A stretch of 64,000 nucleotides of DNA from Thermoplasmatales archaeon (lineage in GTDB: Archaea > Thermoplasmatota > Thermoplasmata > Thermoplasmatales > GCA-001856825), in assembly GCA_026127935.1 (NCBI GenBank), contig JAJSLL010000006.1, positions 1 through 64,000 of the forward strand. Direction: 5' to 3'. The translations under genes and the position numbers were made by a program. The notes under the pieces are model-generated. The model saw only the letters and a program-made list of their open reading frames with translations, searched no databases and was not told the DNA's origin. Below, piece by piece: positions 8,995 to 17,431 of this stretch; the first letter of the stretch is position 1; every line of letters begins with the position of its first letter.

Positions 8995-9852
8995 GTGACC
9001 TCACAAGAATTGCTGCTCATTTTCCTTATAACACTGGGTTTTTCCGGAGCAATTCCAATTGCGAAGGTCGGACTTAGGGAGGCGTCAGTGGAGGGATTTA
9101 CTGCGATCTATGTGTCAGGAATAGCGCTGACCATGCTAGTTGAACAACTTGTTTTCATTCCATTGCGAGACTCGTCTGTTTCCTTCGGATCTCCAATCCC
9201 AACTGTAATTCTAGCCGGCGCTATCGGAGCATTAGGATACCTCTCCGGATATAAGGGAATGAAAAAAGTGCATGCTGGAATATCCAGTACTGTATTCAAT
9301 CTGCAGGGCCCACTTATCCTGGTCTTTGGTGCCTTGTTCAGTTCTGCTTACCCAGGAAACATTATTGTCACGGGTCTCCTGCTATCACTCATTGGAATAG
9401 TTCTTATTGGTCTTCCAAAGTTCAGGACTGGAAACATATCACTGGGAATCCCGTTCATCTTTGTTGTTTTAGCACCCATACTTTGGGGACTCGAATGGGT
9501 CTTTTTCTCTTTTGTATCCTCAAGAGATCCGATATTTTTCACTTTCCTTTTGTATGCAGTAGCAAGCGTGGTTGTGATAGCATTCAGTCTTGCACGGAAA
9601 TCATTGTTCTCGATCAAGAAAAAAACATTATTGTTCGCATTAACTGGAGGTATGTTGGCAGGGGTAGCCAATGCCGCTTATGGCGTGTTTATCACCAACT
9701 TTGGGACCGCTTTGACCGGGGTTGTAACGATTATATCAGTACCAGTTTCGGTTCTTCTAGTAATTGCACTACTTCACGAACGATACACCTATACCGAGCT
9801 TATTGGACTGATAGTCATAGGTATTGGATTGGCAATAGCACTGATAATTTGA
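8995..9852 (+). CDS. EamA/DMT superfamily transporter
   Basis: The 285-residue protein is almost entirely hydrophobic, with about ten predicted transmembrane helices in two five-helix repeats. This is the layout of drug/metabolite transporters of the EamA type. Glycine-rich packing motifs (G-A-I-G-A-L-G-Y and G-M-L-A-G-V-A-N-A) occur at the matching position of each repeat. The start is GTG at 8995, about 25 nt after the TATA-like sequence at 8967-8974, so the transcript is probably leaderless. Substrate and direction cannot be inferred. Confidence 0.88.
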   Translation: MTSQELLLIFLITLGFSGAIPIAKVGLREASVEGFTAIYVSGIALTMLVEQLVFIPLRDSSVSFGSPIPTVILAGAIGALGYLSGYKGMKKVHAGISSTVFNLQGPLILVFGALFSSAYPGNIIVTGLLLSLIGIVLIGLPKFRTGNISLGIPFIFVVLAPILWGLEWVFFSFVSSRDPIFFTFLLYAVASVVVIAFSLARKSLFSIKKKTLLFALTGGMLAGVANAAYGVFITNFGTALTGVVTIISVPVSVLLVIALLHERYTYTELIGLIVIGIGLAIALII

Positions 9853-9901
9853 GTCCTTTCAATCTCTAAATTTTATACTCTTTTAGTGCGCGCATAAAAG
9901 A

Positions 9902-9986
9902 TGCGGAGGGCCGGATTTGAACCGGCGAACCCCTATAGGAACAGATCTTGAGTCTGTCGCCTTTGGCCAAGCTCGGCAACCTCCGC
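9902..9986 (-). tRNA. tRNA-Leu (anticodon CAA)
   Basis: The 85 nt cloverleaf on the minus strand has a seven-pair acceptor stem (GCGGAGG with its complement), the loop C-T-C-A-A-G-A giving anticodon CAA for the UUG codon, a long class II variable arm and a G-G-T-T-C-A-A-A-T T-loop. CCA is not encoded. A TATA-like T-T-T-A-A-A (about 10007-10013) lies roughly 25 nt upstream. Confidence 0.95.
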
Positions 9987-10008
9987 TTGAGGGTGAACTG
10001 TTGGGAAT

Positions 10009-11484
10009 TTAAATTACTTGCTGTAGGGGCTCTTTATGCTCCTTCCTCAGCATCCTCAGGGTCGGTCTAGGGTTCTTAGAAGCATCCACATCGTCTATCC
10101 TTGTGACCTTCAAGTTCACCGGTTCCTTTTCAAAGGTTTCATGCGGTAACTTCAGAGTCTGCCTCACTGTCTCTATAAATAAATCCATCTCGGCCTTAGT
10201 AGCACTCTCGGTAGGTTCTACCATCAGGGCCTCTGGAACGATAAGGGGGAAGTAAATAGTTGGGGCGTGGACTCCGTTGTCAATAAGATGTTTGGCTATG
10301 TCTCCAGCCTTAGGCATGCTTGCCCCCACGGAAGAGGCGACAAATTCATGCTTCTTTAAAGTCTTCCCAGGCACGGACATGAATTCCTGTACTTTCTTCC
10401 TCATGTAATTTGAGTTCAGGACGGCAGTTTCGCATGCATCTCTGAGTCCTTCCTCTCCCATCATCTTGATGTAAGTCCAGGCACGTACCAACACTCCAAA
10501 GTTTCCGAAGAAACTCGCAACTTTTCCAATGGTCTTCGGTGGAACGTAGTCGTCGTGGTACCTATCACCGTCAAAAGTGATCATCGGATAGGGCAGGAAA
10601 TCCTTGAGTTTTTCAACAACGCCAACAGGTCCTGCACCAGGTCCTCCCCCTCCATGTGGTGTAGAAAAAGTCTTGTGGAGATTGAGGTGGACGATATCAA
10701 ATCCCATCTTGGCGGGAGTCGTCTTTGTCATTATTCCATTCAAATTTGCTCCATCATAGTAAAGCAACGCTCCCTTGGAATGAGCATAGTTTGCCATTTC
10801 TAGAATCTTGTCCTCGAATATTCCGAGAGTATTTGGATTCGTTATCATGAATGCAGCTGTCTTTTCGGTGACCGCTTCCTTGAACTTTTCTATATCAACA
10901 GTGCCATCCGGAGCTGAAGGTATCTGAACAACGTCAAAGCCAGCCATGTGGGACGATGCTGGATTTGAACCATGTGCTGAATCAGGTACAACTACCTCTC
11001 TTCTTGTATCGAGTTGTTTCGTACATTCAAAATAGGCCCTCACTATGGACAATCCTGCGAATTCTCCACCTGCACCGGCCAAGGGTTGTAGGGTCATTTC
11101 ATCCATACCAGTTATGATCTTCAGTGATTCCGCGAGCTCGTAGAGTAACTTCAGGGCTCCCTGAACATCATTGCTGTCCTGGAGGGGGTGAATCATCCTG
11201 AAACCCTCAAGTACTGCGATTTCATCATTGATCTTCGGGTTGTATTTCATTGTACACGATCCCAGCGGATAGAAACCAGAATCGGTTCCGAAATTCATCT
11301 CAGAGAGTTTCACGTAGTGCCTGATCACCGAGAACTCCTCCCTGTCTCCTATCCCTGCGCTGCCTCTTTTCATCATTTCTGGTATGTCCACTCTGAATTT
11401 CTGATTCTCCAAGGGTATCTTAATGGTCCTCCTTCCCTTCAGGTCCAAAATGATTGGTTCATCGAACACCGCTTGATGATACAT
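10009..11484 (-). CDS. gcvPB: Glycine dehydrogenase (decarboxylating) subunit 2
   Basis: The 491-residue protein is the C-terminal half of P-protein as split in archaea. The pyridoxal phosphate lysine is Lys271 in H-L-N-L-H-K-T-F, followed by the glycine-rich T-P-H-G-G-G-G-P-G loop. With subunit 1 it decarboxylates glycine and passes the aminomethyl group to the lipoyl arm of H-protein. The start codon directly follows the stop codon of gcvPA with no gap, so the two should be translationally coupled. gcvT and gcvH are not in this window. The lipoate genes at 38-44 kb could supply H-protein as well. Confidence 0.96.
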   Translation of the reverse strand: MYHQAVFDEPIILDLKGRRTIKIPLENQKFRVDIPEMMKRGSAGIGDREEFSVIRHYVKLSEMNFGTDSGFYPLGSCTMKYNPKINDEIAVLEGFRMIHPLQDSNDVQGALKLLYELAESLKIITGMDEMTLQPLAGAGGEFAGLSIVRAYFECTKQLDTRREVVVPDSAHGSNPASSHMAGFDVVQIPSAPDGTVDIEKFKEAVTEKTAAFMITNPNTLGIFEDKILEMANYAHSKGALLYYDGANLNGIMTKTTPAKMGFDIVHLNLHKTFSTPHGGGGPGAGPVGVVEKLKDFLPYPMITFDGDRYHDDYVPPKTIGKVASFFGNFGVLVRAWTYIKMMGEEGLRDACETAVLNSNYMRKKVQEFMSVPGKTLKKHEFVASSVGASMPKAGDIAKHLIDNGVHAPTIYFPLIVPEALMVEPTESATKAEMDLFIETVRQTLKLPHETFEKEPVNLKVTRIDDVDASKNPRPTLRMLRKEHKEPLQQVI

Positions 11485-12816
11485 CTATGCCACCTCCCTC
11501 AGGAATTCCTTGTAAGCGTTGAAATCGTCATTGGTATTTCTTTCCGTAACGTTTACCACTATGTTGGTTTGATTGCGGTCATTATAACCATAGTTCTTTC
11601 CAAGTGCATATCCCGGGACCAGATTGTATTTCTTTGCAATCCTGCAAACGAATGTCTTCGACTCCTTCAATCTGATTAAAAACTCGTTGAAAACGGGTGA
11701 TCCATCGTATGGCATCGTGACACTAAATTCCTTCACGATATCCATCAATTCCTTTGTCCTTCCCATGTTTATTTCACCGATCTTTTTGAGTCCCGAATCT
11801 CCCATCAGAGAAAGATAGACCGCAGAAGCCACAGCCATCAAAGCTTGATTGCTCGTCATGTTTGTCACTGCTCTCTCCCTCCTGATGTGTTGTTCCCGCG
11901 TTTGCAAAATCATGGAGAAAGCGACTTTTCCGTTGTGGTCCTTGGTAATACCCATTATCTTACCAGGCATCTTCCTGATGTATTGCTCCTTCGTAGCAAA
12001 TATGCCCACGACCGGACCCCCAAAATTGAGTCCAAGACCGAGAACCTGACCGTCTCCAATGGCTATGTCGGCACCAAATTTTCCTGGTGGAGCAAGAACA
12101 CCAAGGGATATCGGGTTTACTCCCGCGACGAATATCCTTTCCTCACCGATTATTTCTTTCACTCTTGGAACGTTGGTGTCAATTATGCCGAACATATTTG
12201 GGTATTCAACGTAAACACCAGAAGTATTCTCATTCAGTGCTTCCTTCAATCTCTCTAAATCTATCATTCCCTTCTCGTCGAAATCTATTTCTTTGACCTT
12301 GATTTCCGCTCCTCTAGCGTAATTGTCCAGGACAGCCCGCTTGTTCTTGCTCAGGTATTTGGGCACAATGAACTCGTTCTTTCCTGTTATGATTTTGGCC
12401 ATTCTGGCTGCCTCTCCGAGGGAAGTTGAGACGTCGTACATAGATGAATTCACAGCGTCCATCTGAAACAGCTCGGCTGCAAGGCTCTGGTATTCAAAGA
12501 GTGCCTGCATAATTCCCTGTGAAATTTCTGCCTGATATGGAGTGTACGCCGTTAGGAATTCATTCCTATTGATTACATTGGAAACCGCTGCTGGAACAAA
12601 ATGATTGTAGAGACCGAAGCCAAGGAACGAGTGTTCTTGATTGACTGTCTTGTTCATCCCCGCGTACGCGCTCGCCACTCTTCTTATTTCATCTTCGTCC
12701 ATACCTTTTGGGAGACCTAGTGTTTTGGTACGGATTGCGTCTGGAATGTCTGCGAATAGTTCGTCTGGGCTCTTAATTTTCAACTCGTTTAATAAATCTG
12801 ATAGGTCGCTGCTCAT
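11485..12816 (-). CDS. gcvPA: Glycine dehydrogenase (decarboxylating) subunit 1
   Basis: This is the N-terminal half of the split P-protein. It contains the conserved N-H-F-V-P, T-A-Y-T-P-Y-Q-A-E-I-S-Q-G and G-P-V-V-G-I-F segments. The frame stays open upstream to 12885, but the extra 23 residues do not look like the family, whereas the ATG at 12816 begins directly with the conserved M-S-S-D-L-S-type N terminus and gives about 443 residues, the usual length. A TATA-like T-T-T-T-A-T-C-C-C-T-T-T-A-A-A stretch lies just upstream. It forms a bicistronic unit with gcvPB. Confidence 0.93.
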   Translation of the reverse strand: MSSDLSDLLNELKIKSPDELFADIPDAIRTKTLGLPKGMDEDEIRRVASAYAGMNKTVNQEHSFLGFGLYNHFVPAAVSNVINRNEFLTAYTPYQAEISQGIMQALFEYQSLAAELFQMDAVNSSMYDVSTSLGEAARMAKIITGKNEFIVPKYLSKNKRAVLDNYARGAEIKVKEIDFDEKGMIDLERLKEALNENTSGVYVEYPNMFGIIDTNVPRVKEIIGEERIFVAGVNPISLGVLAPPGKFGADIAIGDGQVLGLGLNFGGPVVGIFATKEQYIRKMPGKIMGITKDHNGKVAFSMILQTREQHIRRERAVTNMTSNQALMAVASAVYLSLMGDSGLKKIGEINMGRTKELMDIVKEFSVTMPYDGSPVFNEFLIRLKESKTFVCRIAKKYNLVPGYALGKNYGYNDRNQTNIVVNVTERNTNDDFNAYKEFLREVA

Positions 12817-12891
12817 GATATCATCATGGTATGGTTTAAAGGGATAAAATTGTTTTACATTTGAGAGCGGGAAATTCCACATCATTCGAAA

Positions 12892-13406
12892 ATGGAAAAG
12901 CAGGTGAACTACTATTATCAGCAGTACCAGATACCCGAACTGAAGAAAGCATCCCCCAATTCAGGGATATTCATTCCTAGGTATCGCAGCATGTCATGAG
13001 GAGAGTGGATCGCGCCTACCAGAACTTCTTCAGAAGAATTGAAGAAAAGCGATCGGGAAAGCAACAGACAGCAGGATTTCCGAGGTTCAAGCCCCGACAA
13101 CGTCCCCGCTTGATTACGTACCTGCAGTCTGGTTTTGATGTTCTGGAAAATGGCCATCTGAAGCTCTCAAAGATCGGAACTGTGAGAATGTTCATGCACC
13201 GTGAAATCAACAGTGCGATCAGAACATTGAATATTTCTCACAGTACAACGGGAGAATTGTATGCTTCATTCTCCGTTGAGCAGGAAAATGTAGCCCACAA
13301 ATTACCAGAGACAAGGAAGAATGTGGGTGTGGACGGCGAGATCAGGAATCTTGTTGTCATAAGCAATGAAACATTCGTCTGGAATCCGGGATTCCTGAAA
13401 AGATAT
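12892..13406 (+). pseudogene. tnpB: Decayed TnpB (IS200/IS605-type OrfB) remnant
   Basis: Translation from an ATG at 12892 gives an I-P-E-L-K-K segment that stops at 12992. One frame over, the protein continues as R-R-V-D-R-A-Y-Q-N-F-F-R-R, the hallmark of TnpB/OrfB, then G-F-P-R-F-K-P and on to a degraded nuclease motif (G-V-D-G-E-I where G-x-D-x-G-I is usual). Homology ends at about 13406 in W-N-P-G-F-L-K-R-Y. The first 40 or so residues, most of the RuvC-like domain and the zinc finger are missing, and there is at least one frameshift. It cannot encode an active nuclease. The guide-RNA-like 3' end of the element is also gone. Confidence 0.85.
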
Positions 13407-13410
13407 TTAC
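13402..13410 (+). promoter_or_regulatory. TATA box at the TnpB remnant junction
   Basis: The element A-G-A-T-A-T-T-T-A lies about 26 nt before the GTG at 13432, exactly where recognisable TnpB sequence ends. The transporter gene therefore appears to be transcribed from DNA at the edge of the remnant. Confidence 0.5.
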
Positions 13411-13431
13411 TTTGCGACTGGTTTTGGCATT

Positions 13432-14592
13432 GTGGACCAGAAATACTTGCTCTTCCTCACCAGAACTCTAAGGGGGTTCATATATGGAGTGTTCTCCGTA
13501 ATAACTATCTTATATCTCATTAGAGGAGGGTTGAGTCCACTCGAATCTGGAGTGACGGTCACTGGATCTATTCTACTCGGCTCCTTTCTGACCTTTCTTA
13601 TCACTTCAAGATACGGTCTGGGTTACTCAAAGTTGTTTTTGGTGCTGTTTTCCCTCCTCCTCTTGGTAGGGATTTCTGGCTTCTATCTCCTGCAAAATCC
13701 AGTTCTGAAAGCACTATTTTCGATCATAGGATCTCTAGGAGTCAATCCATCTGATAACACGCTTTTCTCAGCTTTCGAACAACCTCTGATAGCACACATT
13801 AAAGTGGGTCAGTCGTCCAAAAACAAACTTTTTGCCCTATACACATTTGGGGGTTATATCGCTGCATCAGTTGGGGCAGTTTCCCTCAATCTTGGTCTTA
13901 ACATGTCATTTGAGGTCTCGATGATATTTGCCGGAATCATTGTTGTCACCTACTTTTTCATACCATCAAATAAGGAAAAGAGACGAGTAATCGTCTCTTC
14001 TGTTTCTAAGAAGAGCAAGATCATTGCACGGGATGTCAGTGCACTTTTTTCCGTTGATGCAGTAGCCGGCGGGTTCGTACTGCAGGGATTGATAGCATAC
14101 TGGTTTAGTCTTAGGTACAACTTCAATTTCTCTCAGCTTGGGTACATTTTCACCGTAGTAGACGTCATAACAGCCATTTCCGTCTTGTTGACCCCGTTTA
14201 TAGCATCCAAGATAGGTCTAGTGAATACTATGGTCTTCACGCACATCCCTTCAAATATCTTCCTTATCCTGATCCCACTTGTTCCCACGCTATCGCTATC
14301 CCTCTTGTTCCTGTTCCTTAGGCAGACTCTGAGTCAAATGGATGTCCCGACTAGGCAGTCCTACCTCAACAGTATAGTTGACGAGGACGACAGGAGTTAT
14401 GTGGTAGGGGTGTCTAACGCCTTCAGGAGCGCAGCAAATGGCTCATCCCCTTACATATCCTCTTACCTGATATCTGTCGCTGCAGGTTCTCTCTCTTTTG
14501 TTGCTGGAGGTTTAATAAAAATAGGTTATGATATTGCTTTGTACAAAAGGTTCAAATCGGTAAAGGAGAATTATGGGACAGAGAAAAAATGA
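13432..14592 (+). CDS. MFS transporter
   Basis: The 386-residue membrane protein has about 11-12 hydrophobic helices and a central loop rich in Lys/Arg/Ser (around residues 180-205), the organisation of a single major facilitator unit. The conserved R-x-x-x-x-x-R-Q-S-Y-L-N region late in the protein resembles motifs seen in archaeal MFS proteins of unknown substrate. The start is GTG at 13432. The frame is open further upstream only through the TnpB debris. The stop overlaps the start of the next small gene by 4 bp (ATGA), suggesting a shared transcript. Confidence 0.82.
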   Translation: MDQKYLLFLTRTLRGFIYGVFSVITILYLIRGGLSPLESGVTVTGSILLGSFLTFLITSRYGLGYSKLFLVLFSLLLLVGISGFYLLQNPVLKALFSIIGSLGVNPSDNTLFSAFEQPLIAHIKVGQSSKNKLFALYTFGGYIAASVGAVSLNLGLNMSFEVSMIFAGIIVVTYFFIPSNKEKRRVIVSSVSKKSKIIARDVSALFSVDAVAGGFVLQGLIAYWFSLRYNFNFSQLGYIFTVVDVITAISVLLTPFIASKIGLVNTMVFTHIPSNIFLILIPLVPTLSLSLLFLFLRQTLSQMDVPTRQSYLNSIVDEDDRSYVVGVSNAFRSAANGSSPYISSYLISVAAGSLSFVAGGLIKIGYDIALYKRFKSVKENYGTEKK

Positions 14593-14825
14593 CAGTCCTG
14601 TCACTCTGCTACATATGTGGCCTTCCTGCAGGTGTGTCCTGTAAGTTGTGTGGTAAGCCCGTTTGTTCAGAGCATTATGTCGCGAAGCTTGAATTGTGTG
14701 TTAAGTGTGCTGGGAAGATCCATTCCCAGAGGTTAATCTATAAAAAGCTGAAGGTAGAGATTCCACATTCGACATCTGCGATACCATTGAAAAACACAGT
14801 TTCCAGAAATCATAATCGGTCTTGA
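14589..14825 (+). CDS. Small zinc-binding protein
   Basis: The 78-residue protein has C-x2-C, C-x2-C, C-x2-H-type and C-x2-C pairs within its first 40 residues (C-Y-I-C, C-K-L-C, C-S-E-H, C-V-K-C), a spacing that suits two interleaved zinc sites like a HIT or B-box finger. The start overlaps the transporter stop by 4 bp. The C-terminal third lies antisense to the Toprim gene, a 125 bp convergent overlap, and the tail has no recognisable features. Function is unknown. Confidence 0.7.
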   Translation: MTVLSLCYICGLPAGVSCKLCGKPVCSEHYVAKLELCVKCAGKIHSQRLIYKKLKVEIPHSTSAIPLKNTVSRNHNRS

Positions 14826-15117
14826 CCTCATACGAATTAAGGTGTCTTATCAGTGACGAAGTGAGTCTCTTGCCCTTCGAATCCCAGTCTAGAAGAAGTA
14901 TGACTTCTTTGTGACCTTTCGAAAGATTCCTGCAGAAGCCTTCGATAGTCATTCTGGAATGAAGCGGAAAAATTTCACCTTCGAAGTTCAGTTTCCTGAG
15001 AGCAATTACGTCGTTCTTGCCTTCCACCACGATCGGCACCGATCGATTCCTCTCTTTCAGGTCCTCTAGTGATTTGAAGATCTTTTCAACGTTGTCCTTT
15101 GCACTCAACGGACTCAC
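14701..15117 (-). CDS. Toprim domain protein (COG1658-like)
   Basis: The 138-residue protein is essentially one Toprim fold. It has the glutamate motif V-V-E-G-K-N-D near residue 31 and the D-x-D motif L-L-D-W-D-S-K-G-K near residue 77. Standalone Toprim proteins of this size are grouped with small primase-like proteins and RNase M5 relatives, acting on nucleic acid phosphodiester bonds with magnesium. The actual substrate is not known. It follows the methyltransferase gene by 7 bp, in an apparent operon with 15125-15817 and 15814-16293. Confidence 0.85.
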   Translation of the reverse strand: MSPLSAKDNVEKIFKSLEDLKERNRSVPIVVEGKNDVIALRKLNFEGEIFPLHSRMTIEGFCRNLSKGHKEVILLLDWDSKGKRLTSSLIRHLNSYEVKTDYDFWKLCFSMVSQMSNVESLPSAFYRLTSGNGSSQHT

Positions 15118-15124
15118 CTTCTAA

Positions 15125-15817
15125 TCAGATTGCCTTCGCCCTCACTATCAGTTTCTCCGACCAAGTTCTTAACGGAGAGAGATCATAATCGCCAAAAGTT
15201 CCGTCAACTTCAAAACTCTCTGAATCGAGCATCTCTCCCAGCTCCACTAATGTTATCGGATAAATGGTAATAGTCTTTTCCACGTCTCTTTTCGTCCGGT
15301 CGAATATGCTGTAAGAGTACCTAAGATCGTAGTGGTCCTTGATCTTCTTTGCTCTCATCTTGAGGTATATCTTCATATCCCCGTCGTTGAACTCAGAGAT
15401 ATCGTACGTTCTCCTCTTGAGGTTGAACCCATTTATGACGTCCACGAAGAGAAATCCGTCCTTGTTCAGCACTCTCCTTGCCTCCTTGAGAATGATCTTC
15501 TTTTCTCTGTTTGGCACCAGCAGTAAACTGTTGAGGCCCACGATAACGGTGTTGAAGTGTTTCTTGAATGGGAGGGACCGTGCATCCCCCATAACCTTTA
15601 TGAATTCGTTCTCAGAACGTTGCAGCATGTTTCTGTTTATATCCAGACCTACCCCACCCTTGAACCTGGAGATAATCCTGCCAGTCCCAGCGAACAGTTC
15701 CAGGCAGGGGGAAAAAGCTGACAGAGACTTGTAGAAGGTTACATCCCGATTGAATATTCCATATATCTTGTCATAGTACATCGACTCGAAGTTATAGAAG
15801 TCCTCAGTTTCATTCAT
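15125..15817 (-). CDS. Class I SAM-dependent methyltransferase
   Basis: The 230-residue Rossmann-fold protein has motif I as L-E-L-F-A-G-T-G-R, the post-I acidic residue in G-L-D-I-N, motif II as G-D-A-R-S-L-P-F and motif III with L-N-K-D-G-F-L-F-V. The C-terminal half contains a substrate lobe rich in beta strands. Nothing in the sequence identifies the acceptor. The start overlaps the stop of the upstream gene by 4 bp. Confidence 0.87.
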   Translation of the reverse strand: MNETEDFYNFESMYYDKIYGIFNRDVTFYKSLSAFSPCLELFAGTGRIISRFKGGVGLDINRNMLQRSENEFIKVMGDARSLPFKKHFNTVIVGLNSLLLVPNREKKIILKEARRVLNKDGFLFVDVINGFNLKRRTYDISEFNDGDMKIYLKMRAKKIKDHYDLRYSYSIFDRTKRDVEKTITIYPITLVELGEMLDSESFEVDGTFGDYDLSPLRTWSEKLIVRAKAI

Positions 15818-16293
15818 CTCTTGTATCCTATCTTCCTCAGCAACTCTCTTCTTTCCTTTACGTCCTCGTCTTTCTCGACGCTTAGAGGGCGTTCTCCATC
15901 AAGCACTCCCATCACCCCTCTCCTGTCCCCATCCTCAGCGACCACGACGGAGATAGGGTTGGATGTGGCCGCAAATATGTTTAGCACTTCTGGGACGTTC
16001 CTGATATGGGGTATCACGTTGATCGGGAATGAACTTTCGAGATGAATCACGAAGACGTGACCAGCTGCCAACCTTTCGGCATTCCTCACCGCCCGTTGGG
16101 TCAGGGTCTTATCATTTCCATCAAATCTGATCAGCCTCTTGCCGGATGCCTCGCAGAATGCGATTCCAAACTTGGCAGTAGGGGAAGAATTCTTGATCGA
16201 CTCGTAGAGGTCTTCGATTGTCTTAATGAAGTGGGCCTGACCGACAATCACATTTTCTTCCTCTTTTTCGATGTTAACAACAATCAAATTCAC
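15814..16293 (-). CDS. Adenosine-specific kinase family protein (PF04008)
   Basis: The 159-residue protein matches the small archaeal/bacterial family once described as adenosine-specific kinase from a crystal structure. It has F-G-I-A-F-C-E-A-S-G-K-R-L-I-R near residue 42, then G-H-V-F-V-I-H and a nucleotide-contact loop G-V-M-G-V-L-D-G. The biological reaction is not well established. It heads a tightly spaced three-gene unit with the methyltransferase and Toprim genes. Confidence 0.85.
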   Translation of the reverse strand: MNLIVVNIEKEEENVIVGQAHFIKTIEDLYESIKNSSPTAKFGIAFCEASGKRLIRFDGNDKTLTQRAVRNAERLAAGHVFVIHLESSFPINVIPHIRNVPEVLNIFAATSNPISVVVAEDGDRRGVMGVLDGERPLSVEKDEDVKERRELLRKIGYKR

Positions 16294-16332
16294 AGGTTGT
16301 GATTAGCAAATTCATAAATAAACTTATTTTCT

Positions 16333-16707
16333 TTGAGGAAATTAAAAGAAGTGAGAGCTTTACTTGTTAGGCGAGAGCGAGTAAGAGAGGTTAGGGAACT
16401 TCTATTGTCAAGGGATATAGAATTCTTCGAGGAGAGGGACAATTACCATTTCCTGTTCATATTTCCCAAATCGGTTGACCTGGACCTGAACGGCAAATGG
16501 TGCCACCTCGTAAATGAGAACATCGATGATATAGAAACCAAAGGCAACACTTTCAAGATCGATGGTCCCAGGGACACTATAGGTATCTTCGCCCCTCTGT
16601 TCGAAAAGAGAGGTCTGAAAGTGAAGATGGATGACACTGATTGTGTGATTGAAATCAAGAAATGGGGAAAGAAGTACCTGATCAGTGTCTCCTCAGTCTT
16701 CCCTTAG
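16333..16707 (+). CDS. Hypothetical protein with a Trm5-D1-like N terminus
   Basis: This 124-residue frame begins with TTG at 16333, but a GTG at 16351 lies about 25 nt after the TATA-like stretch at 16320-16330 and is the more likely leaderless start. The N-terminal 50 residues (V-R-E-V-R-E-L-L-L followed by a Y-H-F-L-F-I-F strand) recall the small D1 domain at the front of archaeal Trm5 tRNA methyltransferases, but no methyltransferase domain follows. The similarity is weak and by eye. The last 26 bp overlap the 3' end of the L15e gene on the other strand. Confidence 0.6.
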   Translation: MRKLKEVRALLVRRERVREVRELLLSRDIEFFEERDNYHFLFIFPKSVDLDLNGKWCHLVNENIDDIETKGNTFKIDGPRDTIGIFAPLFEKRGLKVKMDDTDCVIEIKKWGKKYLISVSSVFP

Positions 16708-17275
16708 CCCTTATGGATGGTCTAGACTTCACGCTTCCCTTGCCCTTCGTGGCCAGTCCCCTTGCTTTCTTTCCTGCAGTAGAAAGGCCCCTGTAGACTC
16801 TTCCTTTCTGAGTCTTGTCAGCTGTCCATTTTAGGTTCTTGTCGTTGAGTATGGATGGATGTGTAGGGTCCACAAACATTACCTCGTAGAACTTGTGCTT
16901 CCCGTCCTCTGCAAGGTAATAGGAATTCAGCAGAACGAGATTAGGATACCTATTCTGAGCCCTTTCTTCAGCTATCCACTTCTCACTCTTTCCGTGTGTA
17001 AGTTTGTTGTATCCGTATCTTTTCGGTCTTCTGCCACCCATTATTTTCGCTTTGTGCAGGCCACCCCTGCTCACTTTTACCCTTACTATGACAAATCCTG
17101 GTTTGGCCTTATAACCCAGTGCTCTTGCCCTTGCAAGCTTTGAGGGGGTCGAAATTCTCTCGACTGTGCCTGAAGCTCTCCACTCTGTCATTCTGTCTCT
17201 GACTACACCTTTCATCTCTTCCTTAACAGTTAGAAAGTTTTCAGACTGGAACGAATAACCACTTTTTGAGGGCAA
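16682..17275 (-). CDS. rpl15e: Ribosomal protein L15e
   Basis: The 197-residue basic protein matches L15e throughout. It has the V-x-R-P-S-K-L-A-R-A-R-x-L-G-Y-K-A-K-type segment, G-G-R-R-P-K-R-Y-G near the middle, and the terminal R-G-L-T/S-x-x-G-K-K-x-R-G-L tail. It is a component of the archaeal/eukaryotic large ribosomal subunit. The gene is transcribed alone and convergent with the hypothetical gene at 16333. Confidence 0.97.
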   Translation of the reverse strand: MPSKSGYSFQSENFLTVKEEMKGVVRDRMTEWRASGTVERISTPSKLARARALGYKAKPGFVIVRVKVSRGGLHKAKIMGGRRPKRYGYNKLTHGKSEKWIAEERAQNRYPNLVLLNSYYLAEDGKHKFYEVMFVDPTHPSILNDKNLKWTADKTQKGRVYRGLSTAGKKARGLATKGKGSVKSRPSIRAKGRLRRH

Positions 17276-17402
17276 ATTATTTCACCTTTGAGCAAACAGG
17301 ATTATGACTTATTATAAAGCCATTTCTTTATGGGCCCATTGAGTAAGGACAGCGCGGGTAACTTCCTTCTCCAGTTTTGTCGGCAGCAATATCTCACAAC
17401 AC

Positions 17403-17410
17403 ATATATAT
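17403..17410 (+). promoter_or_regulatory. TATA box deciding the start of the gene at 17432
   Basis: A-T-A-T-A-T-A-T is centred about 25 nt before the ATG at 17432. The frame is open back to 17330, but a start there would lie upstream of this promoter. Confidence 0.6.
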
Positions 17411-17431
17411 GACACTCCCATCGCAAGAGGT

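Noticed and set aside
12817..12885. N-terminal extension of glycine dehydrogenase subunit 1 upstream of 12816
   Set aside because: The extra 23 residues do not resemble the family, and they overlap the TATA-like sequence expected for the start at 12816.
17330..17431. N-terminal extension of the hypothetical protein at 17432
   Set aside because: A well-placed TATA box lies inside this stretch, so it is not translated.
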